This document shows, piece after piece, positions 1 through 9,505 of a stretch of DNA of 64,000 nt (within the stretch, counting starts at the first letter, position 1; every line of letters starts with the position of its first letter). The notes below the pieces were generated by a model that ran no database searches, was not told where the DNA came from, and saw only the letters and a program-made list of their open reading frames with translations. Location of the stretch: assembly GCA_024707405.1 (NCBI GenBank), contig JANPZU010000004.1, positions 62,001 through 126,000 on the forward strand, written 5' to 3'. The translations under genes and the position numbers were made by a program. Source of the DNA: Luteimonas sp. GTDB taxonomy: Bacteria; Pseudomonadota; Gammaproteobacteria; Xanthomonadales; Xanthomonadaceae.

Positions 1-416
1 TTGGTATCGCCGACCCCACCATCGCCGTGCTCGGACTCAACCCGCATGCGGGCGAATCCGGCCACCTCGGGCGCGAGGAGATCGACGTGATCGAACCCGT
101 GCTGGAACGCCTGCGCAGCGAAGGCATGCGACTCGTCGGCCCCTTGCCGGCAGACACCGCCTTCCTGCCGACAAAACTGCAAGGATTCGATGCCATGCTC
201 GCGATGTACCACGACCAGGGCTTGCCGGTGCTGAAGTACAGCGGCTTCGAGCGCGCGGTGAACCTCACGCTCGGCCTGCCCTACCCGCGCGTCGCCGTCG
301 ACCACGGCACCGCATTCGATCTTGCCGGCAGCGGGCGCGCGGATCCATCGAGCCTGTTCGCGGCCATCGACAACTGCACGCGACTCGCGCGGCAACGCAT
401 GGCGCGACACGCATGA
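1..416 (+). CDS. pdxA: 4-hydroxythreonine-4-phosphate dehydrogenase (PdxA), 3' part
   Basis: C-terminal 137 residues of PdxA; the gene enters from the left edge and is open from base 3. PdxA oxidises 4-phosphohydroxy-L-threonine with NAD in the DXP-dependent pyridoxal phosphate pathway in the cytoplasm. Visible family motifs are [25 protein letters not shown] and [11 protein letters not shown], the conserved metal- and substrate-binding C-terminal half. The usual length is about 330 residues, so roughly the first 190 are outside the window. The stop overlaps the next start by 4 nt (ATGA), suggesting translational coupling with csaA and rsmA, an order common in proteobacteria near pdxA. Confidence 0.95.
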   Translation, partial: GIADPTIAVLGLNPHAGESGHLGREEIDVIEPVLERLRSEGMRLVGPLPADTAFLPTKLQGFDAMLAMYHDQGLPVLKYSGFERAVNLTLGLPYPRVAVDHGTAFDLAGSGRADPSSLFAAIDNCTRLARQRMARHA

Positions 417-772
417 ACGACGAAGCGCAACGCATGCAGCCCATCGGATGGGACGACTTCGCCAAGGTCGAACTGCGTGTCGGCCGCGTGTTGTCCGCAC
501 GCGAGTTCCCGCAGGCACGCAAGCCCGCCTACGTGCTCGAAGTCGATTTCGGGCCGGAGATCGGCATCCGCAAATCCAGCGCGCAGATCACCGCACTCTA
601 CGCGCCTGAAACACTGGTCGGCCGGCTCGTGGTCGGCGTGGTGAATTTCCCGCCGAAACAGATCGGGCCATTGATGTCCGAATGCCTGGTCACCGGCTTC
701 CACGACGCACTAGGGCGCGTGGCGCTGTGCGTGCCCGACGGCGACGTGCCACTGGGAGCCAAACTGGCATGA
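413..772 (+). CDS. csaA: CsaA-type tRNA-binding-domain chaperone
   Basis: 119 residues forming one EMAP/tRNA-binding OB-fold. The pattern [12 protein letters not shown], then [12 protein letters not shown] and [11 protein letters not shown], matches the CsaA family closely along its whole length (Bacillus CsaA is about 110 residues). CsaA is described as an export-related chaperone and tRNA-binding protein; its role in gammaproteobacteria is less clear. The gene overlaps pdxA and rsmA by 4 nt each, so it sits inside a tightly coupled operon. The ATG chosen is the one in the ATGA overlap. Confidence 0.85.
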   Translation: MNDEAQRMQPIGWDDFAKVELRVGRVLSAREFPQARKPAYVLEVDFGPEIGIRKSSAQITALYAPETLVGRLVVGVVNFPPKQIGPLMSECLVTGFHDALGRVALCVPDGDVPLGAKLA

Positions 773-1575
773 ACACGCATTCCCGGCCACCAGGCTTCTC
801 CGAGCCTGCCAAGAAATCGCTGGGGCAACACTTCCTGCACGAGCGTGGCGTGGTCGAGAAGATCATCCTCGCCGTGAATCCCAAACCCGGTGACCGCATC
901 GTCGAGATCGGCCCCGGACAGGGCGCGATGACCTTCCCGATGCTCGACCGCCACGGCAGCCTGACCGCGATCGAATTCGACCGCGACCTGCTGGCACCAC
1001 TGACCGAGGCCGCGCGCAACCACGGCGAACTCACGCTCATCCACGCCAACGTGCTGGACGTGGACTTCACCGCGCTGGCGGCAGGCACGCCGATCCGACT
1101 GGTCGGCAACCTGCCCTACAACCTGTCCTCGCCGATCCTGTTCCACGCGCTGGCGCATGCCACGTCGATCCACGACATGGTCTTCATGCTGCAGAAGGAA
1201 GTGGTCGACCGCATGGCCGCCGCGCCGGGCAGCAAGGTGTATGGCCGGCTCAGCGTGATGCTGCAGGCCTGGTGCAAGGTGACGTCGCTATTCGTGGTCG
1301 GCCCCGGTGCATTCCGGCCACCGCCGAAGGTCGATTCCGCAGTCGTCCGGCTGGTGCCGCGCGCGAAGGACGAGGTGGGGATCGACGACCCCGCCCGCTT
1401 CGCCGACATCGTCCGCGATGCCTTCGGCCAACGCCGCAAGACCCTGCGCAACGCGCTGTCGCGGCTGTGCGACGAAGACGCGATCCGCGCCGCGGGCATC
1501 GACCCGCAGATCCGTGCAGAGCAACTTGCGGTGGCCGACTTCATCCGCCTGGCGAACCAATCCCCCCCGGCGTAG
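769..1575 (+). CDS. rsmA: 16S rRNA dimethyladenosine transferase (KsgA/RsmA)
   Basis: 268 residues. RsmA dimethylates two adjacent adenines (A1518/A1519 in E. coli numbering) in helix 45 of 16S rRNA late in small-subunit assembly. Motifs seen: KSLGQHFLHE near the N terminus, the SAM-binding VEIGPGQGAMT, the catalytic NLPYNLSSP (NLPY motif) and the C-terminal FRPPPKVDSAVVRL. The ATG is in the 4-nt overlap with csaA, and the reading frame upstream of it belongs to a shadow of csaA. Length and motifs are typical. Confidence 0.97.
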   Translation: MNTHSRPPGFSEPAKKSLGQHFLHERGVVEKIILAVNPKPGDRIVEIGPGQGAMTFPMLDRHGSLTAIEFDRDLLAPLTEAARNHGELTLIHANVLDVDFTALAAGTPIRLVGNLPYNLSSPILFHALAHATSIHDMVFMLQKEVVDRMAAAPGSKVYGRLSVMLQAWCKVTSLFVVGPGAFRPPPKVDSAVVRLVPRAKDEVGIDDPARFADIVRDAFGQRRKTLRNALSRLCDEDAIRAAGIDPQIRAEQLAVADFIRLANQSPPA

Positions 1576-1611
1576 TCGAAGGTTTCATGCACCCGGCCTT
1601 ACACTGTGCGC

Positions 1612-1992
1612 ATGACCACCCCCGATTACAGGCTGGAAATCCAGATCGCCACGCGCTTCCTCGACGAAGAGTCGAAACCGGAGCAGGATCGCTACGTCTT
1701 CGCGTATACCATCAGCATCCGCAACCTGGGCAAGCTGCCCGCGCAGTTGCTGTCGCGGCACTGGATCATCACCGACGCCAACGGCAAGAGCGAAGAGGTG
1801 CGCGGCGACGGCGTGGTCGGTGAACAGCCGCGCATCGAGCCGGGCGAGGAGTTCACCTACACCTCCGGCGCCGTGTTGCAGACCGCGGTCGGAACCATGG
1901 AAGGCAACTACGACATGGTCGGCGACGACGGCACCCGCTTCGATGCGCCGATCCCACCGTTCACGCTCTCCGTGCCGCGAACCCTGCACTGA
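1612..1992 (+). CDS. apaG: ApaG domain protein (Co2+/Mg2+ efflux protein family)
   Basis: 126 residues, a single ApaG (DUF525) immunoglobulin-like fold. The [26 protein letters not shown] and [12 protein letters not shown] stretches are characteristic. An in-frame GTG lies 6 nt upstream; the ATG is preferred because family members start with a short leader before the YRLEI strand. ApaG is genetically linked to divalent cation resistance; its biochemical role is unsettled. It overlaps apaH by one base (TGATG), and the rsmA-apaG-apaH order is conserved in enterobacteria and xanthomonads. Confidence 0.93.
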   Translation: MTTPDYRLEIQIATRFLDEESKPEQDRYVFAYTISIRNLGKLPAQLLSRHWIITDANGKSEEVRGDGVVGEQPRIEPGEEFTYTSGAVLQTAVGTMEGNYDMVGDDGTRFDAPIPPFTLSVPRTLH

Positions 1993-2846
1993 TGGCGACC
2001 TGGGCGATCGGCGACCTGCAGGGCTGCTACGGCCCGACCCAGCGCCTGCTGGAGAGGATCCGCTTCGATCCTGCCCACGACCGCCTGTGGTTCTGTGGCG
2101 ACCTGGTCAACCGCGGTGGTGAATCGCTGCAGACGCTGCGCCTGGTCCACTCGCTGCGCGACAACGCGCTGACCGTGCTCGGCAACCATGACCTGTCGCT
2201 GCTGGCCATCGCCGAACGGCGCGAGGACGAACAGCGCAAGGTCAATCCGGACCTGCAAGGCATCCTGTTCGCGGACGACCGCGACGTACTGCTCGACTGG
2301 TTGCGCGGGCAGCCGCTGGTGCATGCCGACCACGCGCTTGGCTGGATGATGGTGCATGCCGGTCTGGCGCCGAAATGGACTACCGCCATGGCCGAGCAGC
2401 ACGCACGCGAAGTCGAGCGCAAACTGCGTGGCAGGGATGCCGGCAAGCTGCTCAAGAACATGTACGGCGACCGCCCTGCATGGTCGCCGAGGCTGACCGG
2501 CATGGAGCGCGATCGCGCCATCATCAACGTGTTCACCCGCATGCGTTACTGTTCGCCGCGCGGGCGCATCGCGTTCGAGGAAAAGGGCGCGCCCGGCACG
2601 CAGCAACCGGGCCTGTACCCGTGGTACGAAGTGCCCGGCCGTGCCGAACGCGACTTGAAGATCGCCTGCGGCCACTGGTCGACGCTGGGCCTGTTCATCG
2701 GCCACGGAGTGCACGCGCTGGATACCGGCGCCGTCTGGGGCGGCAAGTTGACCGCGCTGCAACTGGATGCGGAAGAGCTGCGGATCGTGCAGGTGCCGGG
2801 GCTGGAAACGCCGCCCCCGCAGAAGGTCAAGCCGCCGAGGAAGTGA
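1992..2846 (+). CDS. apaH: Bis(5'-nucleosyl)-tetraphosphatase, symmetrical (ApaH)
   Basis: 284 residues. Hydrolyses Ap4A to two ADP and, from work in E. coli, can remove Np4N caps from RNA. The calcineurin-like metallophosphatase signature is complete: IGDLQGC (equivalent of GDxHG), FCGDLVNRG, VLGNHDLS and later histidines in MVHAGLAP and FIGHGVHALD. Length is normal for the family. Its last 20 nt overlap the 3' end of folA, which converges from the other strand. Confidence 0.96.
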   Translation: MATWAIGDLQGCYGPTQRLLERIRFDPAHDRLWFCGDLVNRGGESLQTLRLVHSLRDNALTVLGNHDLSLLAIAERREDEQRKVNPDLQGILFADDRDVLLDWLRGQPLVHADHALGWMMVHAGLAPKWTTAMAEQHAREVERKLRGRDAGKLLKNMYGDRPAWSPRLTGMERDRAIINVFTRMRYCSPRGRIAFEEKGAPGTQQPGLYPWYEVPGRAERDLKIACGHWSTLGLFIGHGVHALDTGAVWGGKLTALQLDAEELRIVQVPGLETPPPQKVKPPRK

Positions 2847-3384
2847 TGCCTGCGGGCGACGGTGCGCCCTGTGGATCGGCATCGCCAACCACGCGGCGGC
2901 GGTAATCGACGAACGTGAACGCGGACGCATGCTTCGCATCGGCGGCATGGGGTTCGCGCGCTACCTCGATCCAGTCGTTCGCATCGAACGGCGGGAAGAA
3001 CGCATCGGCACCATCGACCTCCACGTCCACGTGGGTCAGGTGCAATGCGTCCGCGACCGGCAGTGCCAGCGCATAGACCTCGCCGCCGCCGATGACGCAC
3101 AACTCGCGGCTCCCGGCATCCGCGGCGATGCGCAGTGCATCGTCGATGGAAGCGACGGCACGCATGCCGTCGAATGGCACCCGCCCGTTGCGCGTGAGCA
3201 CCAGGTTCAAGCGCCCCGACAACGCACGTCCCAGCGATTCGGCGGTCTTGCGCCCCATCAGCACCGGCTTGCCGAGTGTCAGCGCCTTGAAGCGCTTCAG
3301 GTCATCCGGCAATCGCCAGGGCAATGCATTGCCGCGCCCGATGGCGCGGTTACGGTCGAGCGCGGCGACCAGCGAAATCCGCAT
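2827..3384 (-). CDS. folA: Dihydrofolate reductase
   Basis: 185 residues. Reduces dihydrofolate to tetrahydrofolate with NADPH, closing the cycle opened by ThyA. The N-terminal SLVAALDRNRAIGRGNALPW, the acidic active-site residue in LPDDLKRFKALT, the NADPH-binding MGRKTAESLG and VIGGGEVYA are all present. The C terminus is about 15-20 residues longer than most DHFRs and is Ala/Pro-rich; its coding sequence overlaps the 3' end of apaH. It lies 6 nt downstream of thyA in the same orientation, the classic thyA-folA pair. Confidence 0.95.
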   Translation of the reverse strand: MRISLVAALDRNRAIGRGNALPWRLPDDLKRFKALTLGKPVLMGRKTAESLGRALSGRLNLVLTRNGRVPFDGMRAVASIDDALRIAADAGSRELCVIGGGEVYALALPVADALHLTHVDVEVDGADAFFPPFDANDWIEVAREPHAADAKHASAFTFVDYRRRVVGDADPQGAPSPAGITSSAA

Positions 3385-3390
3385 CGCGGC

Positions 3391-4185
3391 CTAGACGGCG
3401 ACCGGCGCCTTGATCGCCGGGTGCGGATCGTAGCCGTGGATCTCGATGTCGTCGAAGGTGAAACCGAACAGGTCGGTCACGTCGGGATTCAGATGCAGCT
3501 TCGGCAGCGCGCGCGGCGTGCGCGCGAGTTGCTCGCGCGCCTGCTCGTAGTGGTTGGAATACAGATGCGCATCACCCAAGGTGTGTACGAAATCGCCCAC
3601 GCCCAACCCGGTCGCCTGCGCCACCATGTGCGTCAGCAAGGCGTAGCTGGCGATGTTGAACGGCACGCCGAGGAAGATGTCGCCGCTGCGCTGGTAGAGC
3701 TGGCAACTGAGCTTGCCGTCGACCACGTAGAACTGGAACAGCGAGTGGCACGGCATCAGCGCCATCTTCGGCAGTTCGGCCACGTTCCACGCACTGATCA
3801 CGAGGCGGCGCGAATCGGGGTTGCGCTTGATCTCGTCGACCAGCCACTGCATCTGGTCGATGGTCTTGCCGTCGGCGCCTTCCCAACTGCGCCACTGCTT
3901 GCCGTAGACCGGGCCGAGTTCGCCATGTCCGTCGGCCCACTCGTCCCAGATGCTGACCTTGTTGTCCTTGAGATAGGCAATGTTGGTCTCGCCCTTCAGG
4001 AACCACAGCAGCTCGTGGATGATCGAGCGCAGGTGCAGCTTCTTGGTGGTGACCAGCGGGAAGCCTTCATTGAGGTCGAAACGCATCTGCCAGCCGAACA
4101 CGCTGCGCGTGCCGGTGCCGGTGCGGTCGGATTTCTCCGCGCCCTGCTCCAGCACGTGGCGCAGCAGATCCAGGTATTGCTTCAT
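3391..4185 (-). CDS. thyA: Thymidylate synthase
   Basis: 264 residues, the standard length for bacterial ThyA. Converts dUMP to dTMP with methylenetetrahydrofolate. The catalytic cysteine is in [12 protein letters not shown], with the dUMP-binding RRLVISAWN and the [15 protein letters not shown] and HIYG-like HLYSNH motifs. Its start overlaps the lgt stop by 4 nt (ATGA) and folA follows after 6 nt, so lgt-thyA-folA is probably one transcript. Confidence 0.97.
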   Translation of the reverse strand: MKQYLDLLRHVLEQGAEKSDRTGTGTRSVFGWQMRFDLNEGFPLVTTKKLHLRSIIHELLWFLKGETNIAYLKDNKVSIWDEWADGHGELGPVYGKQWRSWEGADGKTIDQMQWLVDEIKRNPDSRRLVISAWNVAELPKMALMPCHSLFQFYVVDGKLSCQLYQRSGDIFLGVPFNIASYALLTHMVAQATGLGVGDFVHTLGDAHLYSNHYEQAREQLARTPRALPKLHLNPDVTDLFGFTFDDIEIHGYDPHPAIKAPVAV

Positions 4186-5054
4186 TGCTTGCCTCCGGCC
4201 ACGACGGGTTGCAACGTCGGCGCCTTGTGCGATTTCAACAACAGGTAGATGCCCAGCGCGACCAGCGGCAGCGACAACACCTGCCCCATCGTCAGCCAGC
4301 CGAAGGCCAGGTAGCCGATGTCGGCATCGGGCACACGGACGAATTCAACCGCGAATCGGAACACGCCATAGAGCAGCGCGAACAGTCCGCTCACCGCATA
4401 GCGGGGCCGCGGCTTGGACGAATACCACCACAGCACGCAGAACATCACCAGGCCTTCGAGGAACGCCTGGTAGAGCTGCGAGGGATGCCGTGCGAACGGG
4501 TCGAGCGCGCCGGAAGCGAACTGCGCCTGCAGTTGTTCCGCGCTCCAGCCGCGGAATTGCGGATCGGTCGGGAATACCACGCCCCAGCCGGCCTGCGTGT
4601 ACTTGCCCCACAGTTCGGCACCGATGTAGTTGCCGAGTCGGCCGAACCCGAGGCCTGCCGGCACCAGTGGCGCGACGAAGTCCATGGTGTCGAAGAAATG
4701 CAGCTTGTGCTTGCGCGACCACAGCCACGCCGCGACCAGCACGCCCAGCAGGCCGCCGTGGAAGCTCATCCCGCCTTCCCAGACCTTGAGCATCCGGATC
4801 GGATCGTGCAGGTAGCCGGCGAAGTCGTAGAACAGGATCGAACCAAGGCGACCGCCGACCACCACGCCGATCATGCCGTAGAACAGCAGGTCGCCGAACG
4901 CATCGGCATTGACCGGCAAGCGTCCCGCGCGCACCCGACGCGTGCCCAGCCACCAGGCCACGGCAAAGGCGAGCAGGTACATCAGGCCGTACCAGTGCAC
5001 GCGCAACGGGCCGAGCGAGAATGCGACGGGATCGATCTGGTGCAGGTGGATCAT
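4182..5054 (-). CDS. lgt: Prolipoprotein diacylglyceryl transferase
   Basis: 290 residues, inner-membrane enzyme that attaches diacylglycerol from phosphatidylglycerol to the lipobox cysteine of prolipoproteins. Seven or so hydrophobic segments are visible; the Lgt signature [13 protein letters not shown] and the YGLMYLLAF and [10 protein letters not shown] motifs with the essential histidine are present. The ATG at [13 protein letters not shown] is preferred over an in-frame start 41 codons upstream because the family starts here and the extra sequence is not membrane-like. Confidence 0.96.
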   Translation of the reverse strand: MIHLHQIDPVAFSLGPLRVHWYGLMYLLAFAVAWWLGTRRVRAGRLPVNADAFGDLLFYGMIGVVVGGRLGSILFYDFAGYLHDPIRMLKVWEGGMSFHGGLLGVLVAAWLWSRKHKLHFFDTMDFVAPLVPAGLGFGRLGNYIGAELWGKYTQAGWGVVFPTDPQFRGWSAEQLQAQFASGALDPFARHPSQLYQAFLEGLVMFCVLWWYSSKPRPRYAVSGLFALLYGVFRFAVEFVRVPDADIGYLAFGWLTMGQVLSLPLVALGIYLLLKSHKAPTLQPVVAGGKQ

Positions 5055-5136
5055 GGGGCCGGATGCTTCCCGAAAGTCATGCGCGCATTGTGCCCGAGCA
5101 CCCGGCCCGGGGCACACGATTTGCTTGCCGCCCGAC

Positions 5137-5898
5137 TCAGAGCGGCACGTCGACGCCCGTCGTGGCCTTCTCGCCACGACGGCGCGCGTTGCGCTTCACC
5201 CACAGATTGAGGATCTCGACCATCGCCGAGAAACCCATCGCGCCGTAGATGTAGCCACGCGGGATGTGCGCGTCGAAGCCTTCGGCCACCAGATAGGCAC
5301 CGATCAGGATGATGAAAGCCAGCGCCAGCATCTTGATCGTCGGGTTGTTGTCGATGAACTGCCCCAGCGGACGGGCCGCCAGCAGCATCACCGCGACTGC
5401 GATCAGGATCGCCGCCACCATCACCGGTACGTAGTCGCCGGCCATGCCGACCGCGGCAATCACGGAATCCAGCGAAAACACGATGTCGATGATCGCGATC
5501 TGGGTGATGACTGCGGCGAAGGACACCTTGGCTTTGGTGTGGACGTCTTCCGATTCGCTCTCGCCCACCACCAAGTCGCGGATCTCCATGGCGCCCTTCA
5601 CCAGCAGGAACACGCCACCCAGTACCAGCACCAAGTCGCGCACCGAGATGCCGTGGCCGAAGATCGCGAACAGATCCGCAGTCAACCCCGCCAGCCATGC
5701 CAGCGTGAGCAGCAGCAGGATGCGGGTGATGCACGCGACGGCGATGCCGAACTTGCGCGCGAATTCGCGCCGCTCCGGCGGCAGCTTGCTCACCGCAATG
5801 GAAATGAACACCAGGTTGTCGATGCCCAGCACGATCTCGATCGTGCTCAACGTCAACAGCAGGATCCATACCTGCGGATCGCTCAACAGCTCCATCAT
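5137..5898 (-). CDS. TerC-family membrane protein (YgdQ-like)
   Basis: 253 residues, seven predicted membrane segments. The paired TerC motifs with conserved aspartates in the membrane, [13 protein letters not shown] and [18 protein letters not shown], and the C-terminal [16 protein letters not shown] match the YgdQ/TerC family. Members are thought to move or sense metal ions (manganese for some), but the substrate of this subgroup is not established. Two adjacent ATGs are possible starts; a GGAAGG Shine-Dalgarno sits 8 nt before the first. It ends about 80 nt before lgt. Confidence 0.85.
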   Translation of the reverse strand: MMELLSDPQVWILLLTLSTIEIVLGIDNLVFISIAVSKLPPERREFARKFGIAVACITRILLLLTLAWLAGLTADLFAIFGHGISVRDLVLVLGGVFLLVKGAMEIRDLVVGESESEDVHTKAKVSFAAVITQIAIIDIVFSLDSVIAAVGMAGDYVPVMVAAILIAVAVMLLAARPLGQFIDNNPTIKMLALAFIILIGAYLVAEGFDAHIPRGYIYGAMGFSAMVEILNLWVKRNARRRGEKATTGVDVPL

Positions 5899-5931
5899 CG
5901 GATTTGCCTTCCTCTTTCTCTTTTCAGTCAG

Positions 5932-6312
5932 TTAGATCCAGCGCGGAACCAGCAACAGTCCCCACACCAGCAATACATTCATCATCGCCACGAACACGGC
6001 GGCCGAGCCCATGTCCTTGGCACGCCCGGCCAACTCGTGGCGTTCGTCGCCGTAACGCGAGATCACCGCTTCGATCGCCGAGTTGAGCAGTTCCGCCACC
6101 AGTACCAGCAGGCAGCTCCCGAGCAGCAAGGCGCGCTCCACGCCATCGTCGCCCAACCACAGCGCCAGCGGCCCCATCACCAGCAGGAGGTAAACCTCCA
6201 GCCGGAACGAGGACTCGTGGAGCCACGCCGCGCGCAACCCCTGGATCGACCATACGGCCGCCATCAGCATCCGCGCCGGTCGGCGTGGCAGGTGTCCGAA
6301 TTCGTCGGCCAT
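5932..6312 (-). CDS. dgkA: Diacylglycerol kinase
   Basis: 126 residues, three-helix inner-membrane kinase that recycles diacylglycerol to phosphatidic acid. The family motif ELLNSAIEAVISRYGDERHE (catalytic glutamate and metal ligands) followed by AKDMGSAAVFV is intact. The open frame extends 72 codons further upstream, but MADEFGHLPRRPARM is the natural family start, at 126 residues close to the usual 120. It precedes the TerC-family gene on the same strand with a 33-nt gap. Confidence 0.93.
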   Translation of the reverse strand: MADEFGHLPRRPARMLMAAVWSIQGLRAAWLHESSFRLEVYLLLVMGPLALWLGDDGVERALLLGSCLLVLVAELLNSAIEAVISRYGDERHELAGRAKDMGSAAVFVAMMNVLLVWGLLLVPRWI

Positions 6313-6554
6313 GTCCCGCTTACCCGTACCGACCGCTGGGCGTGCGGCCTGCTTCCGGCATTTCCCCGGCAACGAGCGAAGACGACCACAGGAAAATCGA
6401 CGGCATGGATCCCTCGGGAACCCGGACGGCACCGGAAGCGGGCAATTTTGCCATATCCGATGTGAGCAACCCGTTTCACGCGGGGCGATCGTGCCCGGTT
6501 TGCGTCCGGCCGCGTCCGGCTGCTTCACTGGCCGCTTTCCCCGGAGCTGCCCCC

Positions 6555-7262
6555 ATGTCTTTCGCCCGCACCACCCTCTTGCCGACCCTGCTGCTGGCCT
6601 GGCTGCTCTCGGCCTGCGCCACCACGCCGGCCACCCCGGAAACCGCCGTGCCCCGAGTCGACCCGGTGTCCTCCCCGGACTGGATCCAGGACATGGCCCG
6701 CTTTGCGGCCGAGGATGCGGCCAACCCGCCTCCTGCCCGTCCGGTGGTGTTCACCGGGAGTTCGTCCGTGCGGATGTGGGAGACGCTGACCGCAGACTTC
6801 CCGGGCGTCCCGGTGCTCAACCGCGGCTTCGGCGGCTCGCAGGTGCGCGATTCGGTGCACTACGCCGACCAGGTCGCCCTCCGCTACCGGCCACGCCAAG
6901 TAGTGATCTATGCCGGCGACAACGACGTCAACGCCGGACGCACGCCCGACCAGATACTGCACGACGTCCAGGCCTTCGTTGCCCGCCTGCGCCAAGACCT
7001 GCCCGGCGTGCGCATCGGCTATCTGGCGATCAAGCCCAGCCCGTCGCGTGCGGAGCAACTGGGACGGCAGCAGGACGCCAACCGGCTGGTGCGGGAGTGG
7101 GCCGCGACGCAGCGCGGCATCGACTTCATCGACGTGGCCACCCCGATGCTCGGCGCGGACGGGCAGCCACGCGCCGAGTTGTTCCTGGCTGACAGGCTGC
7201 ACCTCAACGCGGACGGCTATGCGCTGTGGCGCGGCATCGTCGCGCCCTACCTGCAGCCCTGA
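6555..7262 (+). CDS. SGNH/GDSL-family esterase, predicted lipoprotein
   Basis: 235 residues. A signal peptide ends in the lipobox LLSAC (residue 21 cysteine), so the protein is probably anchored in the outer membrane. SGNH blocks are recognisable: FTGSSSVRMW (block I serine), NRGFGGSQ (block II glycine), YAGDNDVNAG (block III asparagine) and DRLHLNADGY (block V Asp-x-x-His). Substrate unknown; relatives hydrolyse ester bonds of lipids, acyl sugars or acetylated polysaccharides. Divergent from dgkA across about 240 nt in which I saw no clear promoter motif. The ATG chosen is the first giving a proper signal peptide. Confidence 0.85.
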   Translation: MSFARTTLLPTLLLAWLLSACATTPATPETAVPRVDPVSSPDWIQDMARFAAEDAANPPPARPVVFTGSSSVRMWETLTADFPGVPVLNRGFGGSQVRDSVHYADQVALRYRPRQVVIYAGDNDVNAGRTPDQILHDVQAFVARLRQDLPGVRIGYLAIKPSPSRAEQLGRQQDANRLVREWAATQRGIDFIDVATPMLGADGQPRAELFLADRLHLNADGYALWRGIVAPYLQP

Positions 7263-7268
7263 GCGCCG

Positions 7269-7646
7269 TCAGCGGCGACGCGGGGCATCCCCCGGCTGGT
7301 GGACGCTGAGTGCGTTGCGGTCGGGGTCGAGGAAATCGAAGGTCAGGCCGCCGTCGGGTGCCATGCTGACGGGCGTAGTGATCTCGACGCCGTGCGCGAC
7401 CAGCGCATCGAGGCAGTCGTCGATGCCGCCATCGATGCTGAAGACAGGGATCGGGCTGTCGCCCACCTTTGCCGGCTGCGGGATGAAGACCAGCGATACC
7501 GCCCCGGCCTGCGCGGTTGCCAGCGCGCCGTCGTGGCCGTCGATCAGTTCCACTTCCAGGCCAAGGGCATCGCGGTAGAACGCAACCGTGCGATCAAGCT
7601 GCGAAACGAGGAAGACGATGGTGTCGAGGCGGGCGTTGCCGAGCAT
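7269..7646 (-). CDS. VOC-family (glyoxalase/bleomycin resistance fold) protein
   Basis: 125 residues, one glyoxalase-fold domain: VFLVSQLDRTVAFYRDALGL at the N terminus and DFLDPDRNALSVHQPG at the C terminus, each forming a typical VOC module edge. Metal ligands are hard to assign; the substrate cannot be named. It follows the sigma-like gene by 33 nt on the same strand, so the two are probably co-transcribed. Converges on the SGNH esterase gene. Confidence 0.8.
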   Translation of the reverse strand: MLGNARLDTIVFLVSQLDRTVAFYRDALGLEVELIDGHDGALATAQAGAVSLVFIPQPAKVGDSPIPVFSIDGGIDDCLDALVAHGVEITTPVSMAPDGGLTFDFLDPDRNALSVHQPGDAPRRR

Positions 7647-7679
7647 GTCGTGGTTCTCCGGAATGGGTTCGACGGACGA

Positions 7680-8432
7680 TCAAGGAATGCCGGCGCGACG
7701 CGGTGCATCCACGGACACGAGCCTTCCGTCGTTGCCGGCACCGTCATGGTTGCCGCGAGGCGCGGTAACGTGAGCAGGCGACTTGAACAGCAGGAGGTGG
7801 CCATCCGGATCGTGGCTGCCGGCCGAGGACAGTTGCGTCCCGGCCGCGACGAGGATCCTGCGACGCAGCCCGAAGCGCGTGTCGGACGCCACGCCGTGCG
7901 CCGTGGCCGGCATGGCATCGGCAATCGCATCGCGCATGCCCGCCGGCAGCTTCCGCAATTCGCGGCGGATGGCGGCAACCCGCTGCCGGAACGCTGCCGG
8001 CGACGTGCGCAACAACCATTGGATTTCGCCGGCACCCAATCCATGCAACGCCAATAGCAAGACCCGTCGTGACGCGGGCGGCAATCGCGCCAGCAGGGCG
8101 GCCAAGGCGGGATCGAGCGCACTCCCATCGAGCGTCGGTGCAATGCGGTCGCCGACCCCGGCACTCCCATGCACCGACTCGCCCGCGAGCACCTCCCTGC
8201 ACTTGCGCCGTGCAGCACCGCGCGCCACGAACGCGGCACGATGACGCATCACGCCCTGCAACCATCGCTCGTCGCCACGCCCTGCTTCCAACGCGGCAAG
8301 CATCACATCCTGCAGCAGGTCGTCCGCTTCGTCATGCCGCCTCGAGAGTTGGCGCGACAGGCGTTCGAGCCGTCGCCATGCATCCGCCCCGAGTGATGCC
8401 GGAACCGGTGCGTGGACGGCATCGGACGACAT
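7680..8432 (-). CDS. Sigma-70-family-like protein with C-terminal extension
   Basis: 250 residues. Region 2-like SRRHDEADDLLQDVMLAALE and a region 4-like helix-turn-helix, LARLPPASRRVLLLALHGLG to LRTSPAAFRQRVAAIRREL, suggest an ECF-type sigma factor. The last 75 residues form an extension with a PDGHLLLF motif that I do not recognise from canonical ECF factors. No anti-sigma gene is adjacent. The start at MSSDAVHAP is 13 nt downstream of the isoaspartyl peptidase stop; a longer in-frame start would overlap that gene. Function inferred from fold only. Confidence 0.65.
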   Translation of the reverse strand: MSSDAVHAPVPASLGADAWRRLERLSRQLSRRHDEADDLLQDVMLAALEAGRGDERWLQGVMRHRAAFVARGAARRKCREVLAGESVHGSAGVGDRIAPTLDGSALDPALAALLARLPPASRRVLLLALHGLGAGEIQWLLRTSPAAFRQRVAAIRRELRKLPAGMRDAIADAMPATAHGVASDTRFGLRRRILVAAGTQLSSAGSHDPDGHLLLFKSPAHVTAPRGNHDGAGNDGRLVSVDAPRRAGIP

Positions 8433-8445
8433 CGGGTCGAGCCGG

Positions 8446-9462
8446 TCAGTCTTCGCGGAAGATCGCGGTGCCGCGACTGCCGTCGGGCCGGATCCAGCCG
8501 CGGTACATGCCCGAGGTATTGAACGGCATGGCGATGTTGCCGTCACGATCGATGGCGATCGCGCCGCCGTCGCCGCCCAGTTCGGGCACGACCCGCATCA
8601 TCACCTCGTCGGCGGCCGCCTGCAGCGAGTCGCCGCGATAGGCCACGCGCGCGCAGATGTCGTGCGCCACCGCGGTGCGGATGAAGAACTCGCCCCAGCC
8701 CGTGCCCGACACGCCGCAGCGATCGTCCGCCCAAGTGCCGGCACCGATGATCGGCGAATCGCCGACGCGCCCCCACTTCTTGTTGGTCATGCCGCCGGTC
8801 GAGGTGGCCGTGGCGATGTGCCCGTGCACGTCCAGTGCCACCGCGCCGACGGTGCCGAAATACTTGCCTTTCAGATCTTCGGGATTGCTTTCCGAAGACT
8901 GCGCTTCGGCACGTTCGCGCTCCTGCGCGCGCAGCAGTTGTTCATGCCGCGTTTCGGTATCGAACCAGTCGTTGGAGACGCGCTCGACGTCCGGATGCGC
9001 GTCGGCGAACCGCTCAGCACCGTCGCCGATCAGCATCACGTGCGGCGAATGCTCCATCACCGTGCGCGCCAGCCGGATCGGGTTACGGATGGTGGACACC
9101 CCGGCCACCGCACCCGCCCGGCGCGTATGTCCTTCCATGATCGAGGCATCCAGTTCGTGCTTGCCTTCGGCGTTGTACACAGCGCCCTTGCCGGCATTGA
9201 AACGCGGCGATTCTTCCAGCGCCACGACCGCGGCTTCCACCGCGTCGAGCGCGCTGCCGCCCTGCGACAGCACTGCATTCCCTGCGTCCAGCGCGGCGTC
9301 CAGCGCGGCGAGGATCTCGCGCTCGTCATCGGCACCGAGCGCATCGCGTTCGATCACGCCGGCACCGCCATGGATGACCAGCGCATAACGTCCTGTCTTC
9401 ACTTCACTTCCATTCGCATTCATCGCGACCACTGCCAGCATCAGACCCAAGAGGATGCGCAT
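8446..9462 (-). CDS. iaaA: Isoaspartyl peptidase/L-asparaginase (Ntn hydrolase), exported
   Basis: 338 residues. Plant-type asparaginase fold: VIHGGAGVI, FNAGKGAVYNAEGKHELDAS and the autoprocessing site GTVGAVALD, whose threonine becomes the N-terminal nucleophile of the beta subunit, followed by TSTGGMTNKKWGR and GAGTWAD. It hydrolyses beta-aspartyl dipeptides and asparagine. A signal peptide-like N terminus (MRILLGLMLAVVAMNANG) suggests periplasmic location, unlike the cytoplasmic E. coli enzyme. The start was set at that leader; the upstream in-frame extension overlaps the ABC permease. Confidence 0.88.
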   Translation of the reverse strand: MRILLGLMLAVVAMNANGSEVKTGRYALVIHGGAGVIERDALGADDEREILAALDAALDAGNAVLSQGGSALDAVEAAVVALEESPRFNAGKGAVYNAEGKHELDASIMEGHTRRAGAVAGVSTIRNPIRLARTVMEHSPHVMLIGDGAERFADAHPDVERVSNDWFDTETRHEQLLRAQERERAEAQSSESNPEDLKGKYFGTVGAVALDVHGHIATATSTGGMTNKKWGRVGDSPIIGAGTWADDRCGVSGTGWGEFFIRTAVAHDICARVAYRGDSLQAAADEVMMRVVPELGGDGGAIAIDRDGNIAMPFNTSGMYRGWIRPDGSRGTAIFRED

Positions 9463-9505
9463 GGATGCCTCCCGCGCGGAAAGCGCAAGGATACCGGACA
9501 CGCGG

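Noticed and set aside
2767..4248. 493-codon plus-strand open frame opposite folA and thyA
   Set aside because: Antisense to two clearly identified enzymes; composition typical of a shadow frame.
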